Assembly: GCA_029248405.1 (NCBI GenBank)
Contig: JAQWJJ010000016.1
Coordinates: 186,001 to 250,000 of the forward strand
Source: Flavobacteriaceae bacterium
GTDB taxonomy: Bacteria > Bacteroidota > Bacteroidia > Flavobacteriales > Flavobacteriaceae
Length of the DNA stretch: 64,000 bases
Direction: 5' to 3'
Below the pieces are notes generated by a model. It worked only from the letters and a program-made list of their open reading frames with translations. It did no database searches and was not told the origin of the DNA. The position numbers and the translations under genes are program-made. This document shows positions 54,652-62,994 of the stretch, piece by piece; positions within the stretch are counted from its first letter, which is position 1; every line of letters begins with the position of its first letter.

Positions 54652-55596
54652 TTACTTTAGCTTGTAAGTCACCCCAATGCCTAAGGCCTCTCTGATTTGA
54701 AATCCTTTTACTGCATTGTCGTCGTAGATGGCCTGGAAGGCGATATTTGTCGTGATGAGGTTATTGACGCGCATAGTGAGATTGGCGGTGTAGTCGATGT
54801 CAATATTTTCAGGCCGGTCCAAATAGTTGGCATAAATACCAATGATGTTCTCTATGCCGACATTAGGCATAATTTCAAATTTGGCATAACCATTCAAAGC
54901 CAGACCTAATTCTGTTCGTGTGGTTTTGTTGGCGGCCACACCGAAATAGTGGCCACTCCCATCAAGTCGATTACGGCGGTCATTCGGGTCGGTAAATTGA
55001 CGATCCACAATGATCAGTTTGCCCGTAGCTGGTGCAAAGTTGAGTTTGAGATCATCATCTTTTTTCCATAGAATTCCGGGGCCCATTAAGAAATATGCCG
55101 GAGAGAAAAATTTCGAATTTCTTTCGTTGCTTGTTATTTTAACTGGAATGCCATTAAGTATCTCTGTGCGTTCGGTCGGTTCAAAGCCCGAATCAAACTG
55201 TGTCTTGAAATTGAATAATCCGGAGTAATACCATTGCCCATCGTTGATTTTTTTACCCGCAACAGACAATATCTCAAAGCGGTCATTGGTCTTTTGCATG
55301 TCATCTTGGGTCTTGATTTTGGCAGCACCATATTCTCCGGTGGCCTTTGTGTCCCAAGCGAGCCCATTGCTTTTATAATTTAGCGCATAAGTCATGCTCA
55401 AGTTTCCAGCAATATTACTGACCCCACCACCTTGCCAATCCTCATTAAATGCGGCCTGATTGAAGAGCACAGTGGTCTCGGCACTTTCTTTCCATACGCC
55501 AGATGGGTCGCCAGTTGTTTTGTTTTGTGCCCAGATGGGCGTGGCGACAAAGGCCAAACAAATGAGCATTAGTGGGCGGTGTATTAATGGGAACAT
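54652..55596 (-). CDS. DUF3078 outer-membrane beta-barrel protein
   Basis: 314 residues. Signal peptide MFPLIHRPLMLICLAFVATPIWAQ, then the DUF3078 signature (WKESAETTVLFNQAAFNEDWQGGGVSNIAGNLSM) and many short beta strands ending in REALGIGVTYKLK, consistent with a barrel. Function unknown. It is the last gene of the suf operon, 9 nt after the DUF2480 gene. Confidence 0.87.
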   Translation of the reverse strand: MFPLIHRPLMLICLAFVATPIWAQNKTTGDPSGVWKESAETTVLFNQAAFNEDWQGGGVSNIAGNLSMTYALNYKSNGLAWDTKATGEYGAAKIKTQDDMQKTNDRFEILSVAGKKINDGQWYYSGLFNFKTQFDSGFEPTERTEILNGIPVKITSNERNSKFFSPAYFLMGPGILWKKDDDLKLNFAPATGKLIIVDRQFTDPNDRRNRLDGSGHYFGVAANKTTRTELGLALNGYAKFEIMPNVGIENIIGIYANYLDRPENIDIDYTANLTMRVNNLITTNIAFQAIYDDNAVKGFQIREALGIGVTYKLK

Positions 55597-55605
55597 GGTG
55601 ATGAA

Positions 55606-56124
55606 TTAACGTGGGTCTTTTTTTCGTTTGAATAATGGTACTGCAGCACAAGCTTCACCATACATGAGTTGCTTGGCGATGGGTTGTAAGCGCTTGATCA
55701 ACAAAAGATAGGCATTTTGGGGGACCAATTCATTGTCGCAGCCTTTGATGATGACGGGTTTGTCTAGATATGAACTCAAATCCATTTGGGCGATTGCCTC
55801 TGCCCAAATCATTTGTTCTAAGTCCAATTCGGAGCCTTGCACGACAAGCAGTGCATGGGGGCCGAGTGTGGTCGCCACCAAGTGAAAAGTCCAAGCCGGC
55901 AAAATCGCAGCACTAGAGCAATGCAGTCTCACAAATGCATGGTGATAAGGGGTGGTGTCTAGAGCGCTGAGTTGTGCCCTAAATTCTCGCTCTCTTAACA
56001 CTAATCCTTGATCTAAGAATACCGCTAAATCCAGGCTCACTCGGTCAGATTGTGGCCGAAATCGGGCCAAATCTAATGAGATCAGTGGACTTTGCGTCAT
56101 GCGATTCGTGATGGGCTCTTTCAT
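55606..56124 (-). CDS. DUF2480 family protein
   Basis: 172 residues from ATG 56124 (MKEPITNRMTQSPLISLDL), which overlaps the DUF59 stop by one base; the frame extends upstream inside DUF59 but that part is not conserved. Conserved features: SLDLAVFLDQGLVLREREFR, LHCSSAAILPAWTFHLVA, DKPVIIKGCDNELVPQNAY and MYGEACAAVPLFKRKK. Cytosolic, function unknown, restricted to Bacteroidota. Two conserved Cys (KGCDNE and GEACAAV) and its tight coupling to suf genes hint at a link with Fe-S assembly (inferred). Confidence 0.85.
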   Translation of the reverse strand: MKEPITNRMTQSPLISLDLARFRPQSDRVSLDLAVFLDQGLVLREREFRAQLSALDTTPYHHAFVRLHCSSAAILPAWTFHLVATTLGPHALLVVQGSELDLEQMIWAEAIAQMDLSSYLDKPVIIKGCDNELVPQNAYLLLIKRLQPIAKQLMYGEACAAVPLFKRKKDPR

Positions 56125-56450
56125 CACAGCATACCCAAGGCTAATTTGGCTTCTTCGCTCATCAGATCTTGAGTCCATGGCGGATCAAAGGTGATTTCTA
56201 CCTCTGCGTCTTTGACAATCTGAATGCTTTTGACTTTTTCTTCTACTTCCAGAGGTAAAGTTTCGGCAACTGGGCAGTTTGGGGTTGTGAGGGTCATCAG
56301 TATCTTAACTTCAGCATCCTCATTGACCATGACATCATATATCAAACCAAGCTCATAAATGTCTACTGGGATTTCTGGATCGAAAATAGATTTCAAAACC
56401 TTCACGATTTTTTCCCCAAGTTCGACGGTATCAATGTTTTCTGTACTCAT
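56124..56450 (-). CDS. DUF59/MIP18-type Fe-S assembly protein (SufT-like)
   Basis: 108 residues of a single DUF59 domain: SIFDPEIPVDIYELGLIYD and MTLTTPNCPVAETLPLEVE, the latter with the conserved Cys. Members assist late Fe-S cluster maturation. It starts 3 nt after the sufE stop and shares one base with the DUF2480 gene. Confidence 0.93.
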   Translation of the reverse strand: MSTENIDTVELGEKIVKVLKSIFDPEIPVDIYELGLIYDVMVNEDAEVKILMTLTTPNCPVAETLPLEVEEKVKSIQIVKDAEVEITFDPPWTQDLMSEEAKLALGML

Positions 56451-56453
56451 AAT

Positions 56454-56879
56454 CTAGGCGTTTAATTGGGTTTGAAAAGCCATGGCATAAAGCTTCATTT
56501 GACGGATCATGGAGACTAATCCATTGGCTCTTGTGGGTGATAAATGATCGCTTAATCCTATGGCTTTGATAAAGTCGGTGTTGGCCTCTAGGATTTCTTG
56601 AGGTGTGGCCTGCGAAAATGCCCGAATCAGGACACTAACGATGCCTTTTGTGATGATGGCATCGCTATCCGCTGTAAATACAACGTACTGATCTTCAAGG
56701 GCTCCGTGTAGCCAAACTTTACTTTGACAACCCTTAATGATGTAATCATCGGTCTTGAATTGGGGGTCAATGAGCGGAAGTGATTTGCCGAGACTGATCA
56801 GGTGCTCATATTTGTCCATCCAATCTTCGAAAAGGTCAAACTCTTCTATGATGTCTTGTTGTTGGGCCTTAATGCTCAT
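56454..56879 (-). CDS. sufE: SufE-family sulfur acceptor
   Basis: 141 residues. Takes persulfide sulfur from SufS and boosts its activity. Active-site Cys in IIKGCQSKVWL; also FDLFEDWMDKYEHLISLGKSL. The ATG overlaps the stop of the META-domain gene by one base. Downstream part of the suf operon. Confidence 0.95.
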   Translation of the reverse strand: MSIKAQQQDIIEEFDLFEDWMDKYEHLISLGKSLPLIDPQFKTDDYIIKGCQSKVWLHGALEDQYVVFTADSDAIITKGIVSVLIRAFSQATPQEILEANTDFIKAIGLSDHLSPTRANGLVSMIRQMKLYAMAFQTQLNA

Positions 56880-57334
56880 CAGTTAGCGATTTTGATAGCG
56901 ATGATGCGTTGGCCTTGAGCTGCACTGTTCAGGATCAAAGTATCTTTGTTACTTTCCCAAATCATTGAAGTGCTGAGTAATTGAAAAAGAAGCCCTTCTA
57001 CAGCCATAGCATTATCCGCACAAATCATTTTGGTTTGGCCTAAAGAGCTGATCGCAATGTTCTGGCCGTCTATCGCATATTGGGCAAAGAAATCATTACA
57101 TCCGCTATTGCCCGAAAGTCTATTCTTAGCGCCGTCTATGGTCATTTTTATGGAGTCAATTGAGTGGTTTTGTTCACCAATTTGAGTCAATTGATAAGTT
57201 CCACTGAGTTCGGGACCAACTACAAAACCAGCAACTTTCGTGCTGTTGCAGGCGGCAGTAACTACGAATAGAAACGCCACAAAAAGCATTTTTGCAACCT
57301 TGTTGACGGATCGGTGTGTCTGTTTCATAGTCAT
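56879..57334 (-). CDS. META-domain lipoprotein (HslJ-like) inside the suf operon
   Basis: 151 residues. The lipobox FLFVVTAAC places it in a membrane facing the periplasm. The META domain follows, with GTYQLTQIGEQNHSIDSIKMTIDG, SGNSGCNDFFAQYAI and SSLGQTKMICADNAM. Heat-shock-linked HslJ has the same fold; its function is unknown. ATG 57328 is an alternative start. It sits between sufS (5 nt) and sufE (1-nt overlap), an unusual place for a periplasmic lipoprotein in a cytosolic pathway. Confidence 0.88.
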   Translation of the reverse strand: MTMKQTHRSVNKVAKMLFVAFLFVVTAACNSTKVAGFVVGPELSGTYQLTQIGEQNHSIDSIKMTIDGAKNRLSGNSGCNDFFAQYAIDGQNIAISSLGQTKMICADNAMAVEGLLFQLLSTSMIWESNKDTLILNSAAQGQRIIAIKIAN

Positions 57335-57339
57335 GGTGT

Positions 57340-58563
57340 TTACGTACTGAGCATAGACGCTGCTCTCTTTAGCCCATTAATGAAAATGTCTATTTCTTCT
57401 TTTGTATTGTAAAAGGCCAATGAGGCTCTAATGGTTCCCGGAATTTGGTAGAAATCCATGATGGGCTGAGCACAATGATGACCTGTACGAACGGCGATGC
57501 CCATTTGGTCCAATAGAGTGCCTATATCATACGGATGAACCCCTGATACATTAAACGATAAAACGGCTGTCTTGTCCGGCCCATCGCCATAAATAGTCAG
57601 CCCGGGGATCGCTTTTAGTGCTTCAGTGGCATACACCAATAATTCGTGCTCGTAGCGTCCTATTGCTGCAATACCAATATTTTGGAGATAATCAATGGCG
57701 GCTCCGAAGGCGATGACTCCTGCAATATTTGGTGTCCCAGCCTCTAATTTATGAGGGAGTTCGGCGTACGTGGTGGCATCGAATGTGACCTCTTTGATCA
57801 TTTCCCCACCACCTTGATAAGGGGGCAGCGCCTCAAGCAGGTGTTTTTTGCCATAAAGCATGCCAACTCCTGTCGGTCCACACATTTTGTGTGCCGAGGT
57901 CACGTAAAAGTCAACATCTAACCCACGAAGATCTGTAGGAATATGACTGCTAGATTGTGCCCCATCGATCAACACGATGGCGCCTACTTTGTGCGCTCGG
58001 TCAATCATATCTTTAATGGGGTTGATGGTCCCTAGGGCATTGGACACATGATTGACCACCACAATTTTTGTGCGCTCCGACAGCAGTTGTCGGTAAACCT
58101 CTTGATCCAAAGGCCCGTCTTTAGTCATCGGAATGACTTTTAGTGAGGTGCCGACCAAATCGCAAAGCATTTGCCAAGGCACAATATTGGCATGGTGTTC
58201 TGCTTCCGAGACAATGATTTCATCTCCTGGATCTAATATGGATCTGTAGCCATGTGCTACAGTGTTAATGCCCTGTGTCGTGCCTGCTGTAAAAATGACC
58301 TCTTCGGGCGCCTGAATATTAAAAAAACTCTGCACTTTGCGTCGGGCATTTTCAAAAGCCTCAGTAGCCTCCTGAGATAATGCATGGACACCACGATGAA
58401 TATTGGCATTGGTATGGGCGTAATAATGAGCAATAGCGTCAATGACCGCCTGTGGTTTTTGACTCGTAGCGGCGTTATCCATATAAACCAAGGGTCGGCC
58501 ATTTACCGTCCTTTTGAGAATAGGAAAATCCTCCCGTATTTTGGTCACATTAAAATCCACCAT
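57340..58563 (-). CDS. sufS: Cysteine desulfurase SufS
   Basis: PLP enzyme that takes sulfur from cysteine for Fe-S assembly. 407 residues, group II. PLP Lys in SAHKMCGPTGVG, His of the stacking motif in EAEHHANIVPW, persulfide Cys in RTGHHCAQP. It lies 10 nt downstream of sufD. Confidence 0.96.
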   Translation of the reverse strand: MVDFNVTKIREDFPILKRTVNGRPLVYMDNAATSQKPQAVIDAIAHYYAHTNANIHRGVHALSQEATEAFENARRKVQSFFNIQAPEEVIFTAGTTQGINTVAHGYRSILDPGDEIIVSEAEHHANIVPWQMLCDLVGTSLKVIPMTKDGPLDQEVYRQLLSERTKIVVVNHVSNALGTINPIKDMIDRAHKVGAIVLIDGAQSSSHIPTDLRGLDVDFYVTSAHKMCGPTGVGMLYGKKHLLEALPPYQGGGEMIKEVTFDATTYAELPHKLEAGTPNIAGVIAFGAAIDYLQNIGIAAIGRYEHELLVYATEALKAIPGLTIYGDGPDKTAVLSFNVSGVHPYDIGTLLDQMGIAVRTGHHCAQPIMDFYQIPGTIRASLAFYNTKEEIDIFINGLKRAASMLST

Positions 58564-58573
58564 ATCATCTCAA

Positions 58574-59887
58574 TTATAGATCAAATCCAATTTGAACACC
58601 CATTTTAAGGGCGATCAAGCGATTGATTCGTTTCTTTAACTCTGGTATTTTGACACTTTCTAAAACGTTATTCGCAAAAGCATACATCAGCAGTCCACGG
58701 GCTTCTTTTTCGTTGATGCCTCGAGCCCTCATATAGAATAAGGCGTCTTCATCGAGTTGCCCTATCGTACAACCGTGTGAACATTTTACATCGTCGGCAA
58801 AAATCTCAAGTTGTGGTTTGGAATTGATGGTCGCCTTGTCACTGATCAGTATGTTATTGTTTTGCTGAAAAGCATTCAATTTTTGGGCTTCCTTTTCTAC
58901 ATAAATCTTGCCATTGAAAACACCTGTTGCGTTGTCGTCATAGACCCCTTTATAGTCCTGATGACTTTCGCAGTTTGGTGCGATATGGTGCACAAGGGTA
59001 TTGTGGTCTACATGTTGTTTGCCTTCAATCAGTGTAATGCCCTTCATGATGGACATGGCATTTGCGCCGTGCTGATAAAAGTTGAGGTTGTTACGGATGA
59101 GTTGGCCGCCGAGTGAAAATGTGTGGACACTGCAAACACTGTCACGATCTTGTTTCACATAGGTGCTGTCTATAAGCGACGCCTCTGGTCTGTCATTTTG
59201 GATCTTATAATAATCTACTTGAGCCCGTTGGCTGACAAACACCTCGGTAAGGGCATTGGTCACTACCGCATGTCCGGACAAACTTTGATGTCTCTCGATG
59301 ATTTGGACTTGCGCGTTCTCTTCTACAACCACAAGATTTCTTGGTTGCAGCATTAGAGAGGATTCTGCACCGGTATAAAAGTTGAGTATTTCAATAGGTT
59401 TTTCGACCTCTTTATTCTTGGGAATATAGATATAGGCCCCTTCTTTAGCGAAGGCAGTGTTTAAAGCATTAAGCCCATCTTGAGGAGCAACTTTGTTGAA
59501 ATAATTTTCGATGACCGCCTTGTACTTGTCCTTGGTAAGCGCTGAAGACATAAGACAGACGTCCATTCCTTCGTGAGTGGTTGAAGACAGAAAGGCGCTG
59601 TACTGGCCATCGACAAATACTATTTTATAAGTGTCGAGATCGTGTAAAAAATATTTGCGCACATCTTTAAATTCGACTGTTGCTTCTTGTCTCGGAAAAA
59701 TACTGAGGTCATTGTGCAGCAATGATTTTAACGAGGTGTACTTCCATGCTTCAGATTTTTTGGTTGGAAATCCGCTGGCTTCAAAATTCTTGATTGCAGC
59801 GCTGCGGATGTCGTGTAAGACGGAGTCCTCGTTGAGGTAATCGTCAACAGCCAAAAATGAAGATATGAACTTTTCTTTTAATTCCAT
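58574..59887 (-). CDS. sufD: Fe-S assembly protein SufD
   Basis: 437 residues. Scaffold partner in the SufBCD complex. The N-terminal segment SGFPTKKSEAWKYTSLKSLL is characteristic, and the right-handed beta-helix core ends with KCSHGCTIGQLDEDALFYMRARGINEKEA, the conserved family signature. It starts 4 nt after the sufC stop. Confidence 0.95.
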   Translation of the reverse strand: MELKEKFISSFLAVDDYLNEDSVLHDIRSAAIKNFEASGFPTKKSEAWKYTSLKSLLHNDLSIFPRQEATVEFKDVRKYFLHDLDTYKIVFVDGQYSAFLSSTTHEGMDVCLMSSALTKDKYKAVIENYFNKVAPQDGLNALNTAFAKEGAYIYIPKNKEVEKPIEILNFYTGAESSLMLQPRNLVVVEENAQVQIIERHQSLSGHAVVTNALTEVFVSQRAQVDYYKIQNDRPEASLIDSTYVKQDRDSVCSVHTFSLGGQLIRNNLNFYQHGANAMSIMKGITLIEGKQHVDHNTLVHHIAPNCESHQDYKGVYDDNATGVFNGKIYVEKEAQKLNAFQQNNNILISDKATINSKPQLEIFADDVKCSHGCTIGQLDEDALFYMRARGINEKEARGLLMYAFANNVLESVKIPELKKRINRLIALKMGVQIGFDL

Positions 59888-59891
59888 GAGT

Positions 59892-60641
59892 CTATTTGAG
59901 CGCTTCTTTGATCCAGTCGTAACCTTTTTCTTCTAATTCGTAAGCCAATTCTTTCGTGCCAGATTTTACGATTTTACCGTCCATCAAGACGTGGACAAAG
60001 TCAGGGACAATATGGTCGAGTAGTCGTTGATAATGAGTGATCACGATCACCGCATTTTTTTCATTTCTGAGCTTATTGACTCCGCTGGCGACAATTCTCA
60101 AAGCATCGATGTCCAAGCCAGAATCTGTTTCGTCAAGAATGGCTAGCTTGGGATCAAGCATGGCCATTTGAAAAATTTCGTTTCGTTTTTTTTCACCACC
60201 AGAAAAACCTTCATTGAGTGATCGGGACAAAAACTTACGATCAATATCGAGCATTTCTGAAACAGTCTTGATCTTTTGGAGCATCTCACCAGCAGGCATA
60301 TCTTCAAGGCCTTGTGCCTTGCGCGTCTGATTAATGGCGGTCTTGATGAAATTGGTCACCGTTACACCTGGGATTTCAACAGGGTATTGAAATGACAAAA
60401 ACACCCCTTTGTGTGCCCGTTCTTCTGGAGATAAATCACTCAGGTCTTCTCCTTCCAAAAGGATGCTGCCTTGAGTCACTTCGAAGTCTTCTTTGCCCGC
60501 AATAATAGACGCAAAGGTGCTTTTGCCAGCGCCATTTGGTCCCATGATCGCATGAATTTCACCGGGATTAACTTCGAGGTTGATTCCTTTTAATATATTC
60601 TTTTGGTCAACTCCTGCATGGAGATTTTTTATGTTTAGCAT
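59892..60641 (-). CDS. sufC: SufC ATPase of the SufBCD complex
   Basis: 249 residues, ABC-type ATPase. Walker A GPNGAGKST, signature LNEGFSGGEKKRNEI, Walker B LAILDETDSGLDIDAL, and VITHYQRLLDHI with the switch His. It energises the SufB/SufD scaffold. Confidence 0.97.
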   Translation of the reverse strand: MLNIKNLHAGVDQKNILKGINLEVNPGEIHAIMGPNGAGKSTFASIIAGKEDFEVTQGSILLEGEDLSDLSPEERAHKGVFLSFQYPVEIPGVTVTNFIKTAINQTRKAQGLEDMPAGEMLQKIKTVSEMLDIDRKFLSRSLNEGFSGGEKKRNEIFQMAMLDPKLAILDETDSGLDIDALRIVASGVNKLRNEKNAVIVITHYQRLLDHIVPDFVHVLMDGKIVKSGTKELAYELEEKGYDWIKEALK

Positions 60642-60646
60642 CTGAA

Positions 60647-61060
60647 TTATTTTGCTTCTTCTATTTTAATATCGGCTTCAGCAGCTTTATCGGCAATGCT
60701 GATGATTTCTTGTATTGTGATGATTTGTTCCCAAACCTGCTGTCCTTCATCTAAGGCAGGATTTTTTGATACAATACCTTTGACCATAACAGGAACCATG
60801 TCGTACTGGTCTTGTTTGACAGCAGCGATGGCATCGCCAAGCGCTTTTGCCATGTCGTCCATAGTCACGGCATATATAAAGGTATTCCCCTTGAGCACAG
60901 CCCCTTCTTCAGAGTAGTAGTACTCGCCAGAAATAGTACTAGACGCTTCCTGGGCCGCATTGGCCGACTGATCTTGAGCATCATTTTTCTTGGTTTCGCC
61001 GCATGAGCTCATCAGGCCCAACAATACGGCGGCAGTCATAAAAAATTGTTTTAATTGCAT
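60647..61060 (-). CDS. Small lipoprotein inside the suf operon, unknown
   Basis: 137 residues with a lipobox in LLGLMSSC. Mature part: acidic Gln/Ala/Asp-rich linker (CGETKKNDAQDQSANAAQEA), a short beta segment (ISGEYYYSEEGAVLKGNTFIYAVTMDDM) and a helical C-terminus (VWEQIITIQEIISIADKAAEADIK). No family was recognised. It lies 11 nt after sufB and 5 nt before sufC, so it must be co-transcribed with both. Confidence 0.8.
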   Translation of the reverse strand: MQLKQFFMTAAVLLGLMSSCGETKKNDAQDQSANAAQEASSTISGEYYYSEEGAVLKGNTFIYAVTMDDMAKALGDAIAAVKQDQYDMVPVMVKGIVSKNPALDEGQQVWEQIITIQEIISIADKAAEADIKIEEAK

Positions 61061-61071
61061 AACACGGGTTG

Positions 61072-62520
61072 TTATCCTACAGAACCTTCGAGGCTGATCT
61101 CGAGTAGCTTTTGTGCCTCAACGGCAAATTCCATAGGAAGTTTATTTAATACTTCTTTACTAAATCCATTAACAATTAGAGCAATCGCCTTTTCGGTTTC
61201 AATACCGCGCTGATTGCAATAAAAAATCTGATCCTCACCAATTTTACTGGTTGTGGCTTCATGCTCTATTTTCGCAGTCTTGTTTTCTACTTCGATATAA
61301 GGAAAAGTATGTGCCCCACAAAGATTACCCATCAGTAGAGAGTCACACTGCGAAAAGTTACGGGCATTGGTTGCACGCGGAGAAATCTTGACCAATCCTC
61401 GGTAACTGTTTTGTGAATGGCCTGCCGAAATTCCCTTTGAGATAATTGTGCTTCGTGTATTTTTGCCCAAGTGAACCATTTTCGTTCCGGTATCGGCTTG
61501 TTGAAAATTATTGGTCACGGCAATGGAATAAAATTCACCAATCGAATGATCGCCTTTCAAAATACAACTGGGGTATTTCCATGTGACCGCACTGCCTGTT
61601 TCGACCTGGGTCCAAGAAATTTTGGCTCGGGTTTCACAAAGTCCACGCTTGGTCACAAAATTATACACGCCACCCTTCCCATTTTTATCTCCCGGGAACC
61701 AGTTTTGAACTGTTGAATATTTGATCTCAGCACCATCGAGTGCGATCAACTCTACAACAGCTGCGTGGAGTTGGTTTTCATCTCGAGACGGAGCGGTACA
61801 ACCTTCTAAATAACTGACATAACTGTCTTGGTCTGCAATCACTAAAGTGCGCTCGAACTGCCCAGTTCCGGCCTGATTGATTCTGAAATACGTGGATAAT
61901 TCCATAGGGCAACGCACTCCTTTTGGGATGTAACAAAAGGACCCATCACTAAAAACGGCACTGTTTAGGGCAGCATAATAATTGTCTTTTTGCGGTACGA
62001 CTGTTCCTAGGTGCTTTTGGACAAGCTCCGGGTACTCGCGAATAGCCTCTGATATCGAACAAAAAATAATGCCTTTTTTGGCTAAAGTATCTTTGAATGT
62101 TGTGGCTACAGAAACAGAATCCATCACAATGTCTACGGCCACACCAGCAAGTTTTTTTTGCTCGTCAAGAGAGATGCCTAGCCTGTTGAAGGTGTCTAGC
62201 AATTCTGGATCAACCTCATCAATACTGTCGTATTTTGGTTTTTTTGATGGCGCAGAATAGTATGATATATTTTGAAAATCCGGTTTTTCGTAGTGCACAT
62301 TGGCCCATTCTGGCTCTTGCATTGCTTGCCATACTTTGAAAGCCTCAAGCCTCCATTGCGTCATCCACTCAGGTTCTTCTTTCTTTTCGGATATCGCCCG
62401 AACGATGGATTCGTTGAGGCCTACTGGAAAAGTCTCGGATTCAATATCTGTGTAAAAACCGTACTCGTATTCCTTGGTTTCGAGTTCTTTTTTTAAATCG
62501 TCTTCTGTAAATTTTCCCAT
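61072..62520 (-). CDS. sufB: Fe-S assembly protein SufB
   Basis: 482 residues, main scaffold on which the cluster is built. Seen: [59 protein letters not shown], and the late [32 protein letters not shown]. It starts 17 nt after the A-type carrier gene. Confidence 0.97.
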   Translation of the reverse strand: MGKFTEDDLKKELETKEYEYGFYTDIESETFPVGLNESIVRAISEKKEEPEWMTQWRLEAFKVWQAMQEPEWANVHYEKPDFQNISYYSAPSKKPKYDSIDEVDPELLDTFNRLGISLDEQKKLAGVAVDIVMDSVSVATTFKDTLAKKGIIFCSISEAIREYPELVQKHLGTVVPQKDNYYAALNSAVFSDGSFCYIPKGVRCPMELSTYFRINQAGTGQFERTLVIADQDSYVSYLEGCTAPSRDENQLHAAVVELIALDGAEIKYSTVQNWFPGDKNGKGGVYNFVTKRGLCETRAKISWTQVETGSAVTWKYPSCILKGDHSIGEFYSIAVTNNFQQADTGTKMVHLGKNTRSTIISKGISAGHSQNSYRGLVKISPRATNARNFSQCDSLLMGNLCGAHTFPYIEVENKTAKIEHEATTSKIGEDQIFYCNQRGIETEKAIALIVNGFSKEVLNKLPMEFAVEAQKLLEISLEGSVG

Positions 62521-62537
62521 TTTGTTGCGCCTTTGTT

Positions 62538-62867
62538 TTATAGTGAGAAACTCTCACCACACCCACAAGTCCTGTTGGCGTTCGGGTTATTAAATACAAA
62601 TCCTTTGCCGTTTAATCCGCCGCTGTATTCAAGTACTGTTCCGACGAGATAAAGGAAGCTCTTTTTGTCTACTACAATGCGGATATTATTGTCTTCAAAC
62701 AATTGATCTTGCCCTGCGACTTGTCGGTCGAATTTGAGATCATAAGACAAACCCGAACAGCCGCCACTTTTGACGCCAACGCGAACATAATCCGCTTCTG
62801 GGTCAAATCCATCACCACGCATCAGTTGCGTGATCTGATTTTTCGCTGCTTCACTGACTTTTATCAT
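62538..62867 (-). CDS. A-type Fe-S carrier (HesB/IscA/SufA family)
   Basis: 109 residues. The three conserved Cys are present: [12 protein letters not shown] and CGCGESF at the C-terminus. It carries clusters from SufBCD to apo-targets. First gene of the eleven-gene suf operon, with an exact -7 element 26 nt upstream. Confidence 0.95.
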   Translation of the reverse strand: MIKVSEAAKNQITQLMRGDGFDPEADYVRVGVKSGGCSGLSYDLKFDRQVAGQDQLFEDNNIRIVVDKKSFLYLVGTVLEYSGGLNGKGFVFNNPNANRTCGCGESFSL

Positions 62868-62893
62868 CTAAATAGAGTCTTTCTAAATTACGG

Positions 62894-62901
62894 CAAATAT
62901 A
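62894..62901 (-). promoter_or_regulatory. -7 element of the suf operon promoter
   Basis: TATATTTG on the minus strand, exact TAnnTTTG, 26 nt before the ATG of the A-type carrier. No IscR/SufR gene or operator was recognised nearby. Confidence 0.55.
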
Positions 62902-62994
62902 CTCTAATTCGCTTGTTTGGCCATAAGGCAGGCCATAATTTAAAGTTATTTTGGCAGAGAAAACCCCTATAGTTCGCTAGGTAAAAAAGGTAAA

